DNA of 64,000 nt from Kriegella sp963975415 (GCF_963975415.1 NZ_CAXBGN010000006.1:340019-404018), one strand, 5' to 3'; shown: positions 18,409 through 27,759, numbered from the stretch's first letter. The notes: generated by a model from the letters alone, not told the origin. A program made the numbers and translations.

Positions 18409-18433
18409 ATAAAATTATTAGGTCTGAACGGTT

Positions 18434-21034
18434 CTAGAAAGGATAATTAATGCCAATCTGAAGTACGGAATTCGCAAAATTGTAATCTCTGAACCATCTT
18501 TTCGAAGGTATTTCCGCAGGATTATATGTTTTAAAGCCCAAATCGACTCGGAACAAAAAGTAGGTGAAATCATAACGTAACCCGAAACCACTGCCCAAGG
18601 CGATATCTCCTAGGGAATCAAAACCGTCGAATGTCGCCGCTGGGTCATCGACGTTGTCAAAAACATTCCAGATATTGCCTGCATCGGCAAACAATGCTCC
18701 ATTAATATCGCCAACAATAGGGAAACGATATTCAAGATTAAAAGCCAGTTTTAAATTGGCCTCGTTAAAATCGTTGATTGCGGCGGTGCTGCCCGGCCCC
18801 AATGAATAAGGGTACCATGCCCGATTATCATTCGATCCCCCTGCGAAATAACTGCGCACAAAGGGTATGTTGTCAGAATTGCCGTAGGGAATCGCTATAC
18901 CGAAGAAACTTCTGAAGGCAAGCACATTCGAATGGGAAAGGTCCCAGTATTTTACGTAGTCAAACTCGGTTTTTATGTATTGAGAAAAAGGCACACTAAA
19001 AACCAGCAGATCTTGGTCATCGTTTTTGTTGAACGGTATGAACTCCGATAGTGCCGATAAAAGATTGCCAGCACCTTCCAACTTGAATCGAAATTGATGA
19101 AAATTATTATCGGTAAGGCCGTTTCTATTGTTTTTGGAAAAGCTATAATTGCTGGCAAAAATCAAATTGTTTTCCGTTAAGCGTTTTCTGCGTTCTTCTA
19201 TGCGTACTACTTCACCATATTGTTCAGCTTCCTCAGGAATAAGGTTGTTGTTAAGTACCTCATTAATGAAACCTGTAGTACCCGTGGGGATGATCAGATG
19301 TCGAGCCGCATCGGAACCTGCAGCTGGTTCAAAAAAATCGGTCACCGTAGAATTATTCTGGTAGAAACCGGCAATATTGTCTAGTCGGCTATATGTATTG
19401 CTGTATACATTGAAAAACTGTTCAGGTTTCACATTGCGAACAAATTCTACATTTAGGAGTTCGACATTCTTTTTTTTGAAATCGGAAGGGGTCCAGTTGT
19501 ATCCAAGAATCGCATTGAAAGCTTGTTTGTCAAGACCTATATTCTGTTGAAAACTGCTTCCTAATGTAATACGGGTTCTGGGTAAAGTGAAACTGGGGAT
19601 TATCTTCGAAGTATTTATAAAAGGAAACCAAATTCGGGGAATGTCGAGGTTTAGGTCGGCACCGAATTCCAAAATATTAAAGAAACGGTTGTCAATGATG
19701 TTCGGGTCACTAGAGGAGCCAATATTGAGCCTTCCGGACAGGCTTAAGTTTTCAGCTCCCTTAAAGAGGTTTCTAGCTTGTAATGATGGGCTAAAGGCCA
19801 TACCGACCCGTTGAATATTCGAATGGGTAATGTCAAAATCGGTACCTAAAGAATATTTCGGTCTTGGAGCCAAGTAAATATTCGCGTTCAAACTTGCTTG
19901 TTCACTATTTGTCTCAAAGGTGATGTTCGGGTACCGAAATACATTTAAGTTGGTAAGTTGCCTATAGGTATGAATTTTGTCCAAGTCTCGGTAGACACTG
20001 TCTTTCTCAAAGAAAATAGCATCAACGAGAGTTTTGGGCTTAAAACGTAATTTATTCCTGTAGAAAATAGTATAATCACCGTATCTGATAAATTTTTGTT
20101 CAGCATTGGTTTCATCGAATAAATAATCTGTGTAGATGTTTATATCTTTAAAACGATGAACTTTATATTCAGATGAGGTCAGTGAACTGTCATTTCGTAT
20201 TCTGAGGTCGTCGATGTTAAGTTCGATATTCATCTTTTTGTCGGCCCCCGATTTGGTGGTATCCCTTTCAATATCGTACCCGATCGAACTCTCTTGAAAG
20301 TTGTGTATTCCCGTATTTCTAAAGATTGCCGTTAGTCTTTCCCGTTCAAGATTAAAATTGTTTAGATCGAATTGGTCGCCACTTTTAACAAAAGACGCCT
20401 CTTTGTGTTGTTGGTATATGGAGTCAATTGCCGTTGATGAAATTTCATTGGATAGGGAGTCGATGATATAAGGCTCGCCTAGTGTAATTCTGTAGTCTAT
20501 TTGGGCCCGTTGTCGTTTTTTTGTGCTGTCGATTTTGAAAGTGGTCTCGTTGTTGAAATAGCCTTTGCTGCCATAATACGAGCTCAAACGTTCCAATGTT
20601 CTTCTGGTCTGGGACGTGTCAATGATTACAGGCGCTTCACCAATATTTTTTAGCCATTCACTGAGCCCCTTTACCAAAAATGACTCGCCCAGTCTGTCGA
20701 CCTGCTTTTTAGATAAGAGATTCGTCAGTCGTTGTTCTCTTTTTGTCTTTTTATGTAACCAGTTCTGGTAGGATGAATCTGGATTTTTCTTGGCAAGATT
20801 ATAGAGGTTAAGACGCAGATGATATCCAAAAAGTGAGCTGTTCGGAATTTGTACGATCAGACTTTCAATATCTTCGTCAGAAACAACTTTGTCGTTCGCA
20901 TGAATAGTGTTCTTGGTCAGTAGCAGTTCATCATCATCTACCCTTCTAAGACTATTGCATGAGGTAATCACAACGGCTAAAAATAATAGGCTTATTTTAG
21001 CGATGTTATTCTCAATTCGCAATGGGATTCTCAT
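18434..21034 (-). CDS. tamL: TamL-like outer-membrane assembly lipoprotein (BamA/TamA superfamily)
   Basis: An 866-residue protein of the Omp85/BamA-TamA superfamily with a lipoprotein signal (VVITSC, Cys26), the combination seen in Bacteroidota TamL. POTRA-like domains occupy about residues 30-400, and a 16-strand barrel follows, with the superfamily's closing features (NLEYRFPIVG, ALFADAGNIW, GSGFGLRYDFTYFLFRVDLGF) and a terminal Phe. It probably works with TamB in inserting outer-membrane proteins or moving lipids. The frame extends 42 bp further through a TTG, but that would run into the divergent gene, so ATG 21034 is taken. Its promoter appears to lie inside the divergent methyltransferase gene. 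Confidence 0.9.
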   Translation of the reverse strand: MRIPLRIENNIAKISLLFLAVVITSCNSLRRVDDDELLLTKNTIHANDKVVSDEDIESLIVQIPNSSLFGYHLRLNLYNLAKKNPDSSYQNWLHKKTKREQRLTNLLSKKQVDRLGESFLVKGLSEWLKNIGEAPVIIDTSQTRRTLERLSSYYGSKGYFNNETTFKIDSTKKRQRAQIDYRITLGEPYIIDSLSNEISSTAIDSIYQQHKEASFVKSGDQFDLNNFNLERERLTAIFRNTGIHNFQESSIGYDIERDTTKSGADKKMNIELNIDDLRIRNDSSLTSSEYKVHRFKDINIYTDYLFDETNAEQKFIRYGDYTIFYRNKLRFKPKTLVDAIFFEKDSVYRDLDKIHTYRQLTNLNVFRYPNITFETNSEQASLNANIYLAPRPKYSLGTDFDITHSNIQRVGMAFSPSLQARNLFKGAENLSLSGRLNIGSSSDPNIIDNRFFNILEFGADLNLDIPRIWFPFINTSKIIPSFTLPRTRITLGSSFQQNIGLDKQAFNAILGYNWTPSDFKKKNVELLNVEFVRNVKPEQFFNVYSNTYSRLDNIAGFYQNNSTVTDFFEPAAGSDAARHLIIPTGTTGFINEVLNNNLIPEEAEQYGEVVRIEERRKRLTENNLIFASNYSFSKNNRNGLTDNNFHQFRFKLEGAGNLLSALSEFIPFNKNDDQDLLVFSVPFSQYIKTEFDYVKYWDLSHSNVLAFRSFFGIAIPYGNSDNIPFVRSYFAGGSNDNRAWYPYSLGPGSTAAINDFNEANLKLAFNLEYRFPIVGDINGALFADAGNIWNVFDNVDDPAATFDGFDSLGDIALGSGFGLRYDFTYFLFRVDLGFKTYNPAEIPSKRWFRDYNFANSVLQIGINYPF

Positions 21035-21040
21035 AGAAAT

Positions 21041-21070
21041 CAAAAATACATTATTTGTATGGTTGTCAAA
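21041..21070 (-). promoter_or_regulatory. Bacteroidota-type promoter for tamL, possibly leaderless
   Basis: On the minus strand TTTG (21070-21067) is followed by 18 nt and TATTTTTG (21048-21041), matching both -33 and -7 elements with the same spacing as the second susC promoter at 31914. Only 6 nt separate the -7 box from the tamL ATG, so the transcript would begin at or very near the ATG. The -33 box lies within codons of the divergent methyltransferase gene. Confidence 0.55.
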
Positions 21071-21778
21071 AGCCAAATAAAGCTTATAAAAAGCTTACAT
21101 CAAAAAAAGTACCGAATTAAAAATGGCATGTTTGTGGTCGAAGGTATAAAAACAGTCAAAGAACTATTGGCCTCCGATTTTAAGGTGTTTAAGATTTATG
21201 CCAATGATGAGGATTCCTTGCTGTCCCTGCCTGATTATACGGAGTTCGTCTCTCAAAATGAATTGAGGCAAATGAGTAATTTGAAGAATGCTAGCGGGGT
21301 TTTGGGCGTTTTTTATATTCCGGCGGAAAAACCAATTGATTTTAATGATTGGGTATTGCTATTGGATAGTATTCAAGATCCAGGCAATTTGGGAACTATT
21401 ATTCGTTTGTGCGATTGGTTTGGTATCCGTCATTTGGTGTGTTCATCGAATACGGTAGATTGCTTTAATCCCAAAGTACTTCAAGCGACAATGGGATCGA
21501 TAACTCGGGTAAATGTTAGCTATACCGATCTTTCTGAATTTTTAAAGGACGCCAAACTTCCCGTGTACGGAACATTTATGAATGGTACGCCACTTCGTCA
21601 AGTCGATATGCCCGAAAAAGGTATTTTGGTAATGGGTAACGAAGCCAATGGAATTTCGCGGGTGATTGAAAATAGGTGCGATAAAAGAATTGCGATTCCA
21701 CAGTTTGTCGCCAAGACTGCCGAGAGCCTCAATGTGGCAACCGCGACTGCGATTTTGTTGCATGAAATAAGGCGATAG
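21059..21778 (+). CDS. TrmH/SpoU-family RNA 2'-O-methyltransferase
   Basis: A 239-residue RNA methyltransferase with an N-terminal substrate-binding domain (about 1-95, KYRIKNGMFVVEGIKTVKE) and a C-terminal SPOUT knot carrying motif 1 DSIQDPGNLGTIIR, motif 2 VMGNEANGIS and motif 3 AESLNVATATAIL. It is RlmB-like and probably acts on rRNA, but tRNA cannot be excluded. Its start codon is only 24 bp from that of the divergent tamL, so promoter elements of each gene must overlap coding sequence of the other. In other flavobacteria the same two genes are, as far as I recall, often neighbours. Confidence 0.9.
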   Translation: MVVKSQIKLIKSLHQKKYRIKNGMFVVEGIKTVKELLASDFKVFKIYANDEDSLLSLPDYTEFVSQNELRQMSNLKNASGVLGVFYIPAEKPIDFNDWVLLLDSIQDPGNLGTIIRLCDWFGIRHLVCSSNTVDCFNPKVLQATMGSITRVNVSYTDLSEFLKDAKLPVYGTFMNGTPLRQVDMPEKGILVMGNEANGISRVIENRCDKRIAIPQFVAKTAESLNVATATAILLHEIRR

Positions 21779-21812
21779 TAATATCGGTATTAGGTGTCAT
21801 CTATTGGAACTA

Positions 21813-22988
21813 ATGAATAAACCCCTTTTAATCTTACAAATTCTACTATTGGTCAATTTGACTTCCTGTAAGAAGGAAAAAAATAAAATGATACAAGACC
21901 ATTTTATGTTAACTGTTAATGCAAAAAACTTCCCTGACAGTACGAAAGTGTTTTTGTTTAATAAAGAGTTGGATAAAAATATAGATTCATCATATGTAAT
22001 CGGTGAACGCTTTACGTTTTCAGGAAAGGCAGATTTGCCAACTTTTAGTTATTTATTTTTTTTTGATAAAAATGGCAAACGTCTTGAGCCATTTAAATTC
22101 TTCTATTTGGAGAACAGTAAGGTCTCAATTGATGGTGAATATGCCGATTTTCTAAACGCAACAGTGAAGGGTTCAAATCAGAGCGCATTGTTGACCGAAT
22201 ATTTGTCCATCTCAAAAAGAATAAGGATTGAAAGAGATGAAAAATTAGCTCCCGTTTCGATAGACTCCATTGTAAAAAATAGTATAAACCAAGATCATAA
22301 AAAAGGCTTCCGTATTTCTGTCGATTCTATTAAAAAGAGCATTGCTGACCGGTATGATAAACGAATTGAAAAGAACGAAAACCAGTTCATATTTGAAAAT
22401 TCAAACAATCAAATGACTTTGAATGCATTATTGACATTCAAAAGAAGAGAAATCTCTAAAGATAGTTTTCTTCTATTTTACAAAAGGGTAGATTCAACCT
22501 TGGCGAATTCAAGACAAGGGAGAGAACTGTACTATTATGCACATAATTCCGATATCAAGAAAGGCGATAAATTTAGGGATGTTGTTGGTGTAGATTTAGA
22601 AGGTAATACCCATCGATTATCTGATTACCGCGGTAAAGTTATTTTGTTGGATTTTTGGGCAGCAAGTTGCGGTCCCTGCAGAAATCAAAATAAAACAGAA
22701 TTTCAAAAAATAGCACGGGCATATGGCAAGGATGATTTTGTATTAATAAGCTATTCACTTGATACGAATAAATCTGTTTGGCGGAAATCAAGTAATGCTG
22801 ATAATATTTATTGGATTAATATTTCAGATTTAAAAGGTATGAATGGCGAAAATGGTAAAAAATATACGATCACTTCATTGCCGAATAGCTTTTTAATAGA
22901 TAGAAATGGCGTTATAGTAAAATCATTTGTTGGCTTTTATCAGGGTGAAAATAGCATTGAAAAACAAATTGACAAATTGTTAGAATAA
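21813..22988 (+). CDS. TlpA/ResA-like thioredoxin-fold lipoprotein with DUF4369-type N-terminus
   Basis: A 391-residue lipoprotein (NLTSC, Cys19). The first half (about 30-120) looks like the DUF4369 beta domain common in Bacteroidota, the middle is helical and charged, and the C-terminal third is an AhpC/TSA-TlpA thioredoxin fold with the redox motif CGPC (Cys286 and Cys289) in DFWAASCGPC and the cis-Pro TSLPNSFLIDRNG. It probably reduces or isomerises disulfides, or has a stress role, on the periplasmic face. The ATG at 21813 is preferred over an in-frame TTG at 21804. The gene is more A/T-rich than its neighbours and its place is not conserved to my knowledge, a mild sign of separate history. 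Confidence 0.88.
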   Translation: MNKPLLILQILLLVNLTSCKKEKNKMIQDHFMLTVNAKNFPDSTKVFLFNKELDKNIDSSYVIGERFTFSGKADLPTFSYLFFFDKNGKRLEPFKFFYLENSKVSIDGEYADFLNATVKGSNQSALLTEYLSISKRIRIERDEKLAPVSIDSIVKNSINQDHKKGFRISVDSIKKSIADRYDKRIEKNENQFIFENSNNQMTLNALLTFKRREISKDSFLLFYKRVDSTLANSRQGRELYYYAHNSDIKKGDKFRDVVGVDLEGNTHRLSDYRGKVILLDFWAASCGPCRNQNKTEFQKIARAYGKDDFVLISYSLDTNKSVWRKSSNADNIYWINISDLKGMNGENGKKYTITSLPNSFLIDRNGVIVKSFVGFYQGENSIEKQIDKLLE

Positions 22989-23044
22989 AACGTTACCTAT
23001 CAAGATAGGCAAACTATAGCGCGGTGTTTTGGTGAAGTAGAAGA

Positions 23045-23752
23045 TTATTCAAAGGTTAAATTGATAAACAGGCCTCTGGTGCGCAGGGCATCGATGTTTC
23101 CTGTCCAAGGGCTATTTGGATCTTCATCGCGAACCAATTCATCATTTATAGTGAAAACACCACGAATGGAAGGGCTGAACTTAAAATATTCCAGGTAAAA
23201 GTCGATACCGAAACCAAGTTCGTAATTATAGGCCCATTTTTTCATACGAAAAGTGCCACTTGAATTATCATCTAGATTGGTCTCATTGCTCCCCAAGTTC
23301 ATTGACATTGATGGCCCCCCTATCAAATAGGGCTTCCAGTTGCCAAATCTACGGGTGCCGACCTTAAGTAATAAGGGGAAATTGATATAGGTAGATTTAA
23401 CCTCGCGTATGGTATTTCGCTCCGTAACATCTTCTCCTGTAAATCCGGGAAACCCCAAGGTTCTGGCCCCATAATGCAGCCCTGGTTCAAATCGAAGATC
23501 TAAAAATTCATTGAGGCGAAGCTCGCCGATTAGACCTACATTGAATCCTAAGCCTTTGTCGACTAGAATATCTCGTGTATCGTTTTTGTAATCGAATTTA
23601 AAATCATATTGATTAAACCCAAGAAAATAACCCCAATTGAGCAGCGCCTTATCTTCGTTCTCTAAGTTTAATATTGGATTTTCGTTGAACTGGGCATGGG
23701 TCATGGTGTTCAAACATAACAGCCCGATCAATAGTAAAAGAATGTTTTTCAT
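23045..23752 (-). CDS. porT: PorT-family type IX secretion/gliding outer-membrane protein
   Basis: A 235-residue outer-membrane beta-barrel protein with a signal peptide (about 1-20, ending MTHAQ). Barrel-strand patterns alternate through the whole length, with INFPLLLKVGTRR and the terminal LFINLTFE. Sequence features and its position directly next to ubiE fit PorT/SprT, a protein needed for type IX secretion in gliding Bacteroidota. The start is set at ATG 23752; two TTG codons precede it. Assignment rests on family resemblance plus gene neighbourhood, since small barrel proteins are easy to confuse. Confidence 0.78.
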   Translation of the reverse strand: MKNILLLLIGLLCLNTMTHAQFNENPILNLENEDKALLNWGYFLGFNQYDFKFDYKNDTRDILVDKGLGFNVGLIGELRLNEFLDLRFEPGLHYGARTLGFPGFTGEDVTERNTIREVKSTYINFPLLLKVGTRRFGNWKPYLIGGPSMSMNLGSNETNLDDNSSGTFRMKKWAYNYELGFGIDFYLEYFKFSPSIRGVFTINDELVRDEDPNSPWTGNIDALRTRGLFINLTFE

Positions 23753-23846
23753 CAACAAAAATTTCCTGGCCTCCTTACTTTCACTTTCCTATGTTGTTCG
23801 GAATCGGCCTTTTTTTAGTAAATACCCATTATGGGCTTTCATATAG

Positions 23847-24575
23847 TTATTTGGTCGCAATATAAATTGACGCTACCCCAAGTGTTTGGGGTTCGTCGGT
23901 TACATCTATAAACCCGATTTTACGTAAAATATTGTTGAAGTTTTCCCCACATGGGAAAACCGATGCAGATTCACTCAAATAGGTATAGGCCGATTTGTCT
24001 TTCGAAAATAGTTTTCCAATTAGAGGAAGTATATTCTTGGTGTAAAAACGGTATCCTTGGCGGTAAGGTGATTTTTTAGGTACGGCCGTTTCCAAGATTA
24101 CAAGAACACCTGAAGGTTTCAGTACCCGCCGTATTTCCGATAGCCCCTTTTCTAAATTTTCAAAATTGCGAACCCCGAAGGCCACGGTTACGGCATCAAA
24201 ACTGTCATCTTCAAAAGAAAGATTTTCACTGTCTCCCACAACCATTGAAATGGTATCGGCTAAATTTTTTTCGTTCACCTTTCTTTGGCCGACTTCCAGC
24301 ATACCCGCAGAAATATCGAGTCCGACAATGCTGTCAGCGCCAGTCTTTGTCATTTCAATAGCCAAATCTCCCGTTCCCGTTGCGATGTCTAGAATACTCT
24401 TTGGCTGTCTTTTTGAAAGTATAGCCACAACACGTTTGCGCCATTTTACGTCGATTCCAAAAGATATGACGCGGTTTAGTCCATCGTAGGTGTTCGATAT
24501 GGTATCGAACATTTTGGTAACCTGTTCCTTTTTTCCAAGCTCGGTATTGCTATATGGGGTTATCTTTTTGGTCAT
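23847..24575 (-). CDS. ubiE: Demethylmenaquinone methyltransferase (UbiE/MenG)
   Basis: A 242-residue class I methyltransferase that methylates demethylmenaquinone in the last step of menaquinone synthesis. Motif I DIATGTGDLAIEM, motif post-I GLDISAGML, and the UbiE signatures NTYDGLNRVISFGID and VAFGVRNFENLEKGL are visible. A longer frame runs 171 bp upstream, but the chosen start MTKKITPYSN gives the normal family length and lies just after a TATCTTTG promoter box. Menaquinone is the electron acceptor of the NQR complex found further along. The gene is upstream of porT on the same strand. Confidence 0.95.
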   Translation of the reverse strand: MTKKITPYSNTELGKKEQVTKMFDTISNTYDGLNRVISFGIDVKWRKRVVAILSKRQPKSILDIATGTGDLAIEMTKTGADSIVGLDISAGMLEVGQRKVNEKNLADTISMVVGDSENLSFEDDSFDAVTVAFGVRNFENLEKGLSEIRRVLKPSGVLVILETAVPKKSPYRQGYRFYTKNILPLIGKLFSKDKSAYTYLSESASVFPCGENFNNILRKIGFIDVTDEPQTLGVASIYIATK

Positions 24576-24590
24576 TTCAGCAAATTTCGC

Positions 24591-24598
24591 CAAAGATA
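24591..24598 (-). promoter_or_regulatory. Candidate -7 promoter element for ubiE-porT
   Basis: The minus strand reads TATCTTTG, a full TAnnTTTG match, 15 nt before the ubiE start. A -33 box at normal distance is not clear. Confidence 0.45.
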
Positions 24599-24695
24599 CA
24601 ATTTCGTCAAGGGTTGGCATCGCGTTTGAACAATAAAGAAATCGATACATCGTTTTTACGCCAAGGGTTTTAAACGGCAACCCAATAAATTTATG

Positions 24696-24703
24696 TAATT
24701 TTG
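24696..24703 (+). promoter_or_regulatory. Candidate -7 promoter element for the small ORF and trkA
   Basis: TAATTTTG matches TAnnTTTG. Transcription would start about 20-25 nt before the ATG of the 29-codon frame at 24732, which fits a transcript covering that frame and trkA. No good TTTG was found at -33. Confidence 0.45.
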
Positions 24704-24731
24704 AACTTTGAAAATTGCAAACTTTCACGAA

Positions 24732-24821
24732 ATGAGCTTTAAACAAGCCATAATGCCTTTGATGGCCCTTCTTACAATCGCCATTATAGGGTTTTCGGCC
24801 CTGAGGTTTACACGAATGTAA
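24732..24821 (+). CDS. Putative 29-residue membrane peptide upstream of trkA
   Basis: A 29-codon frame encodes a peptide with a basic start (MSFKQA), a single hydrophobic stretch of about 18 residues (LMALLTIAIIGFSALRF) and a short basic end (TRM). It fits one membrane-spanning helix. It stops 7 bp before the trkA ATG and follows a TAATTTTG box, so it would be the first gene of the trk transcript. Size and context recall KdpF, the 29-residue peptide that stabilises the Kdp potassium pump, but no sequence relation is claimed. Short hydrophobic frames can arise by chance, so confidence is moderate. Confidence 0.45.
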   Translation: MSFKQAIMPLMALLTIAIIGFSALRFTRM

Positions 24822-24828
24822 CTGTTCA

Positions 24829-26178
24829 ATGAAGATAATTATAGCAGGAGCTGGTGAAGTAGGAATCCATTTGGCAAAATTACTGTCCTACGAGTCGCAG
24901 AATATAACATTAATCGATACCAACAAAGAAAGTCTGGCCTATGCCGACAATCATCTTGACATTCGGGTATTACGTGGTGATGCTACATCCATATCCATTT
25001 TAAAAGATGCCCAAGTTTACGAGTCAGATTTGGTTATTGGGGTAACTTCTTCCGAAACAACGAATCTAACGCTCTGCATGCTTGCAAAACAGCTAGGGAG
25101 CAAACGAACTATAGCGCGTATTGCCAATACAGAGTTTATTGATAATAAAGAGTTGATCAAATTTTCTGATCTTGGTATAGATGAGCTTATTTCCCCAGAG
25201 GAACTAGCCGCGACTGAAATACAGTTGCTATTAAGTAAATCGGCCTTTAACGATACATATGAGTTTGAAGATGGTAAGTTGATAATGATTGGGGTATCGT
25301 TGCCCAAATCGGCACCATTCGTCGGTAAAATGGTCAAAGAGGCGGCAAAAATTTTCTCAACCATAAACTTTATGCCCATTGCTTTGCAGCGTATGGGAAC
25401 ACAATTCACTTTGATTCCGAGAGGTGATACAGTTTTTAAGGAAGGCGACCAAGTGTATTTTATCACTACCAAAGAGGGTGTCGACGAACTTTATAAATTA
25501 ACAGGAAAAAAGAAGGAGGAAATCAAGAATGTAATGATATTGGGTGGAAGCAAGGTAGGTTACAAAACAGCCAGAGACCTTTGTGTCAACAAGTTCAATG
25601 TAAAGCTTATTGAGAAAAACAAGGAAAAGGCTTTTGATCTTGCCGATGAACTTCCGAACGCACTTATCATAAACGGCGATGGAAGAAATGCGGAGTTGTT
25701 AGAGGAAGAAAGCTTGCAATCTATGGATGCGTTTATAGCAGTAACCGGAAATTCAGAAACCAATATCATGTCGTGTTTGGTGGCCAAGTCTAAGTTTATC
25801 AAGAAGACCATAGCACTTGTCGAGAATATGAATTACTTTCAGTTATCACATTCTATTGGTATTGATACTTTGATAAATAAAAAGCTTTTGGCGGCCAATC
25901 ATATCTTCCGGCATGTTAGAAGGGGAGAAGTGGTGGCTTTGATGCGTCTCAACAATTTAAATGCCGAAATATTGGAATTTGTGGTAAAGCCCAATTCTAA
26001 AGTTACAGGTAGTGTAATTCGAGAACTTGATTTTCCCAGAATGGCTACCATCGGAGGGGTAATTCGTGACGACAAAGGGATTATTGCATTGGGGGGATTC
26101 GAAATCAAGGCCGGGGATCGGGTGGTTGTTTGTTGTTTGCCCAAGGCCATTCAGAAAATAGAACGCCTGTTTCTGTAA
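24829..26178 (+). CDS. trkA: Trk potassium uptake regulator TrkA
   Basis: A 449-residue peripheral membrane protein that binds NAD(H) and gates the TrkH channel. It has two tandem RCK units: the first Rossmann fold begins GAGEVGIHLAKLL near the start, followed by an RCK_C domain (about 140-215); the second begins ILGGSKVGYKTARDL (about 230), followed by another RCK_C domain ending near residue 449. This is the full two-copy TrkA form. trkH follows 90 bp later on the same strand. Confidence 0.96.
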   Translation: MKIIIAGAGEVGIHLAKLLSYESQNITLIDTNKESLAYADNHLDIRVLRGDATSISILKDAQVYESDLVIGVTSSETTNLTLCMLAKQLGSKRTIARIANTEFIDNKELIKFSDLGIDELISPEELAATEIQLLLSKSAFNDTYEFEDGKLIMIGVSLPKSAPFVGKMVKEAAKIFSTINFMPIALQRMGTQFTLIPRGDTVFKEGDQVYFITTKEGVDELYKLTGKKKEEIKNVMILGGSKVGYKTARDLCVNKFNVKLIEKNKEKAFDLADELPNALIINGDGRNAELLEEESLQSMDAFIAVTGNSETNIMSCLVAKSKFIKKTIALVENMNYFQLSHSIGIDTLINKKLLAANHIFRHVRRGEVVALMRLNNLNAEILEFVVKPNSKVTGSVIRELDFPRMATIGGVIRDDKGIIALGGFEIKAGDRVVVCCLPKAIQKIERLFL

Positions 26179-26268
26179 TGCTCTACCATCGCTCATTACA
26201 TATAAAGCAACCTGTAAATTTTCGGTTTTCGTTAAAAATGTTCAATTTTTGCAAAGCTAAATTGATGT

Positions 26269-27759
26269 ATGGGTCTTAACTCCAAAATAATATTTCACCT
26301 TATGGGGCTTTTATTGCTCTGTAACGGACTCTTCATGCTTTTAGCCGCATTGGTCAGCGGTATATATGATGACGGTGCGACCTTAGATATTACCTTGGCA
26401 TCGATCACTACAATGTTCGTGGGTATTTTTTCAATGTTCTATACACGCGGACACGACAAAGAGGTTAAAAGAAAGGAAGGTTATATCATCGTAACCTTCG
26501 GGTGGATCGTAATGTCACTTTCTGGAATGTTGCCTTACTTGTTTTCGGGGGCCATACCTGATATTACCAATGCCTTTTTTGAGACTATTTCAGGGTATAC
26601 TACTACTGGGGCTTCAGTGGTCGATGATATCGAGGCACTACCCGAAGGTATTCTTTTTTGGCGTAGTCTTACCCATTGGATCGGTGGTATGGGTATTATC
26701 GTATTGGCCATCGCGATATTGCCGTTATTGGGGATCGGGGGTATGCAGTTGTTTGCAGCGGAAGCACCAGGGCCAAGTGCCGATAAACTGCACCCGCGTA
26801 TAACAGATACAGCAAAACGTCTTTGGTTGATTTATTTCGGATATACTATTGCTGAGACCCTATTGCTAAAGCTGGCCGGCATGTCATTTTTCGATGCCAT
26901 TAACCATGCTTTGGCAACTCTGTCGACAGGGGGGTTTTCTACCAAAAATGCCAGCTTGGCCTATTGGAACAATGAACCATTAATTCAGTATATCGTCATA
27001 TTTTTTATGTTTTTGGCAGGAAGTAACTTCGTTCTCAGTTATTTTGCCTTCAAGGGTAAGGTGCAACGCGTTCTGAAAGATGAAGAGTTTAAGTATTATA
27101 CGGCACTGGTCTTAATCTTTAGTGTGGTTTCGGCCGTGGTCATCTACCTAAAGGCCAACGTGCCCGTTTCAGATTACCATCCAATGGTTTTCGGGCAAGC
27201 CGAGAGTGCATTTCGTCATGGCCTATTTCAAATTGTCTCGGTTATTACCACAACAGGATTTGTTACGGCTGATTTTACAACGTGGACTCCTTTTTTAACA
27301 GTGCTCTTTTTCGGACTCATGTTCGCTGGGGGATCGGCGGGGTCGACGGCCGGGGGAATCAAAATCATGCGCCATTTGCTGATTATTAAAAATGGACTCT
27401 TAGAGTTTAAACGCACCCTTCATCCTGCGGCAATTATTCCAGTGCGCTATAACGATAGGTCGATTAGCCAAGTCATCGTATATAACATTATTGCGTTTTT
27501 CGTACTTTATATGTTACTATTTATCATTGGGGCACTGGTTTTGGGTGCGCTGGGTGTCGATTTTGAAACGGCAATCGGGGGTGCTGCTTCGTCATTGGGC
27601 AATGTGGGACCTGCCTTTGGTAGTTTAAACCCTGTTAGTAATTTCAATGGTTTACCGGCTTTGGGAAAATGGTGGTGTGGTTTTTTGATGTTGGTAGGAA
27701 GGTTGGAGCTATTTACCGTACTGATACTGTTGACCCCTTATTTTTGGAAGAAAACCTAG
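26269..27759 (+). CDS. trkH: Trk potassium transporter channel subunit TrkH
   Basis: A 496-residue inner-membrane K+ transporter. All four selectivity-filter loops of the SKT superfamily can be seen, each centred on a glycine: TTGAS (about 113), STGGFS (about 223), TTTGFVT and LGNVGP (about 445). Ten or more hydrophobic segments span the protein. It lies 90 bp after trkA, its regulatory partner, and the two together form a low-affinity K+ uptake system, probably driven by H+ or Na+. The stop codon is overlapped by the end of a possible decayed gene on the other strand. Confidence 0.96.
   Translation: MGLNSKIIFHLMGLLLLCNGLFMLLAALVSGIYDDGATLDITLASITTMFVGIFSMFYTRGHDKEVKRKEGYIIVTFGWIVMSLSGMLPYLFSGAIPDITNAFFETISGYTTTGASVVDDIEALPEGILFWRSLTHWIGGMGIIVLAIAILPLLGIGGMQLFAAEAPGPSADKLHPRITDTAKRLWLIYFGYTIAETLLLKLAGMSFFDAINHALATLSTGGFSTKNASLAYWNNEPLIQYIVIFFMFLAGSNFVLSYFAFKGKVQRVLKDEEFKYYTALVLIFSVVSAVVIYLKANVPVSDYHPMVFGQAESAFRHGLFQIVSVITTTGFVTADFTTWTPFLTVLFFGLMFAGGSAGSTAGGIKIMRHLLIIKNGLLEFKRTLHPAAIIPVRYNDRSISQVIVYNIIAFFVLYMLLFIIGALVLGALGVDFETAIGGAASSLGNVGPAFGSLNPVSNFNGLPALGKWWCGFLMLVGRLELFTVLILLTPYFWKKT

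Noticed and set aside
21035..21076. TTG start for TamL 42 bp upstream
   Set aside because: It would place the start inside the divergent gene and spoil a clean lipoprotein signal peptide.
24576..24746. Extended N-terminus of UbiE (57 more residues)
   Set aside because: It covers the promoter box and gives a protein longer than the family; the internal Met gives the normal length.
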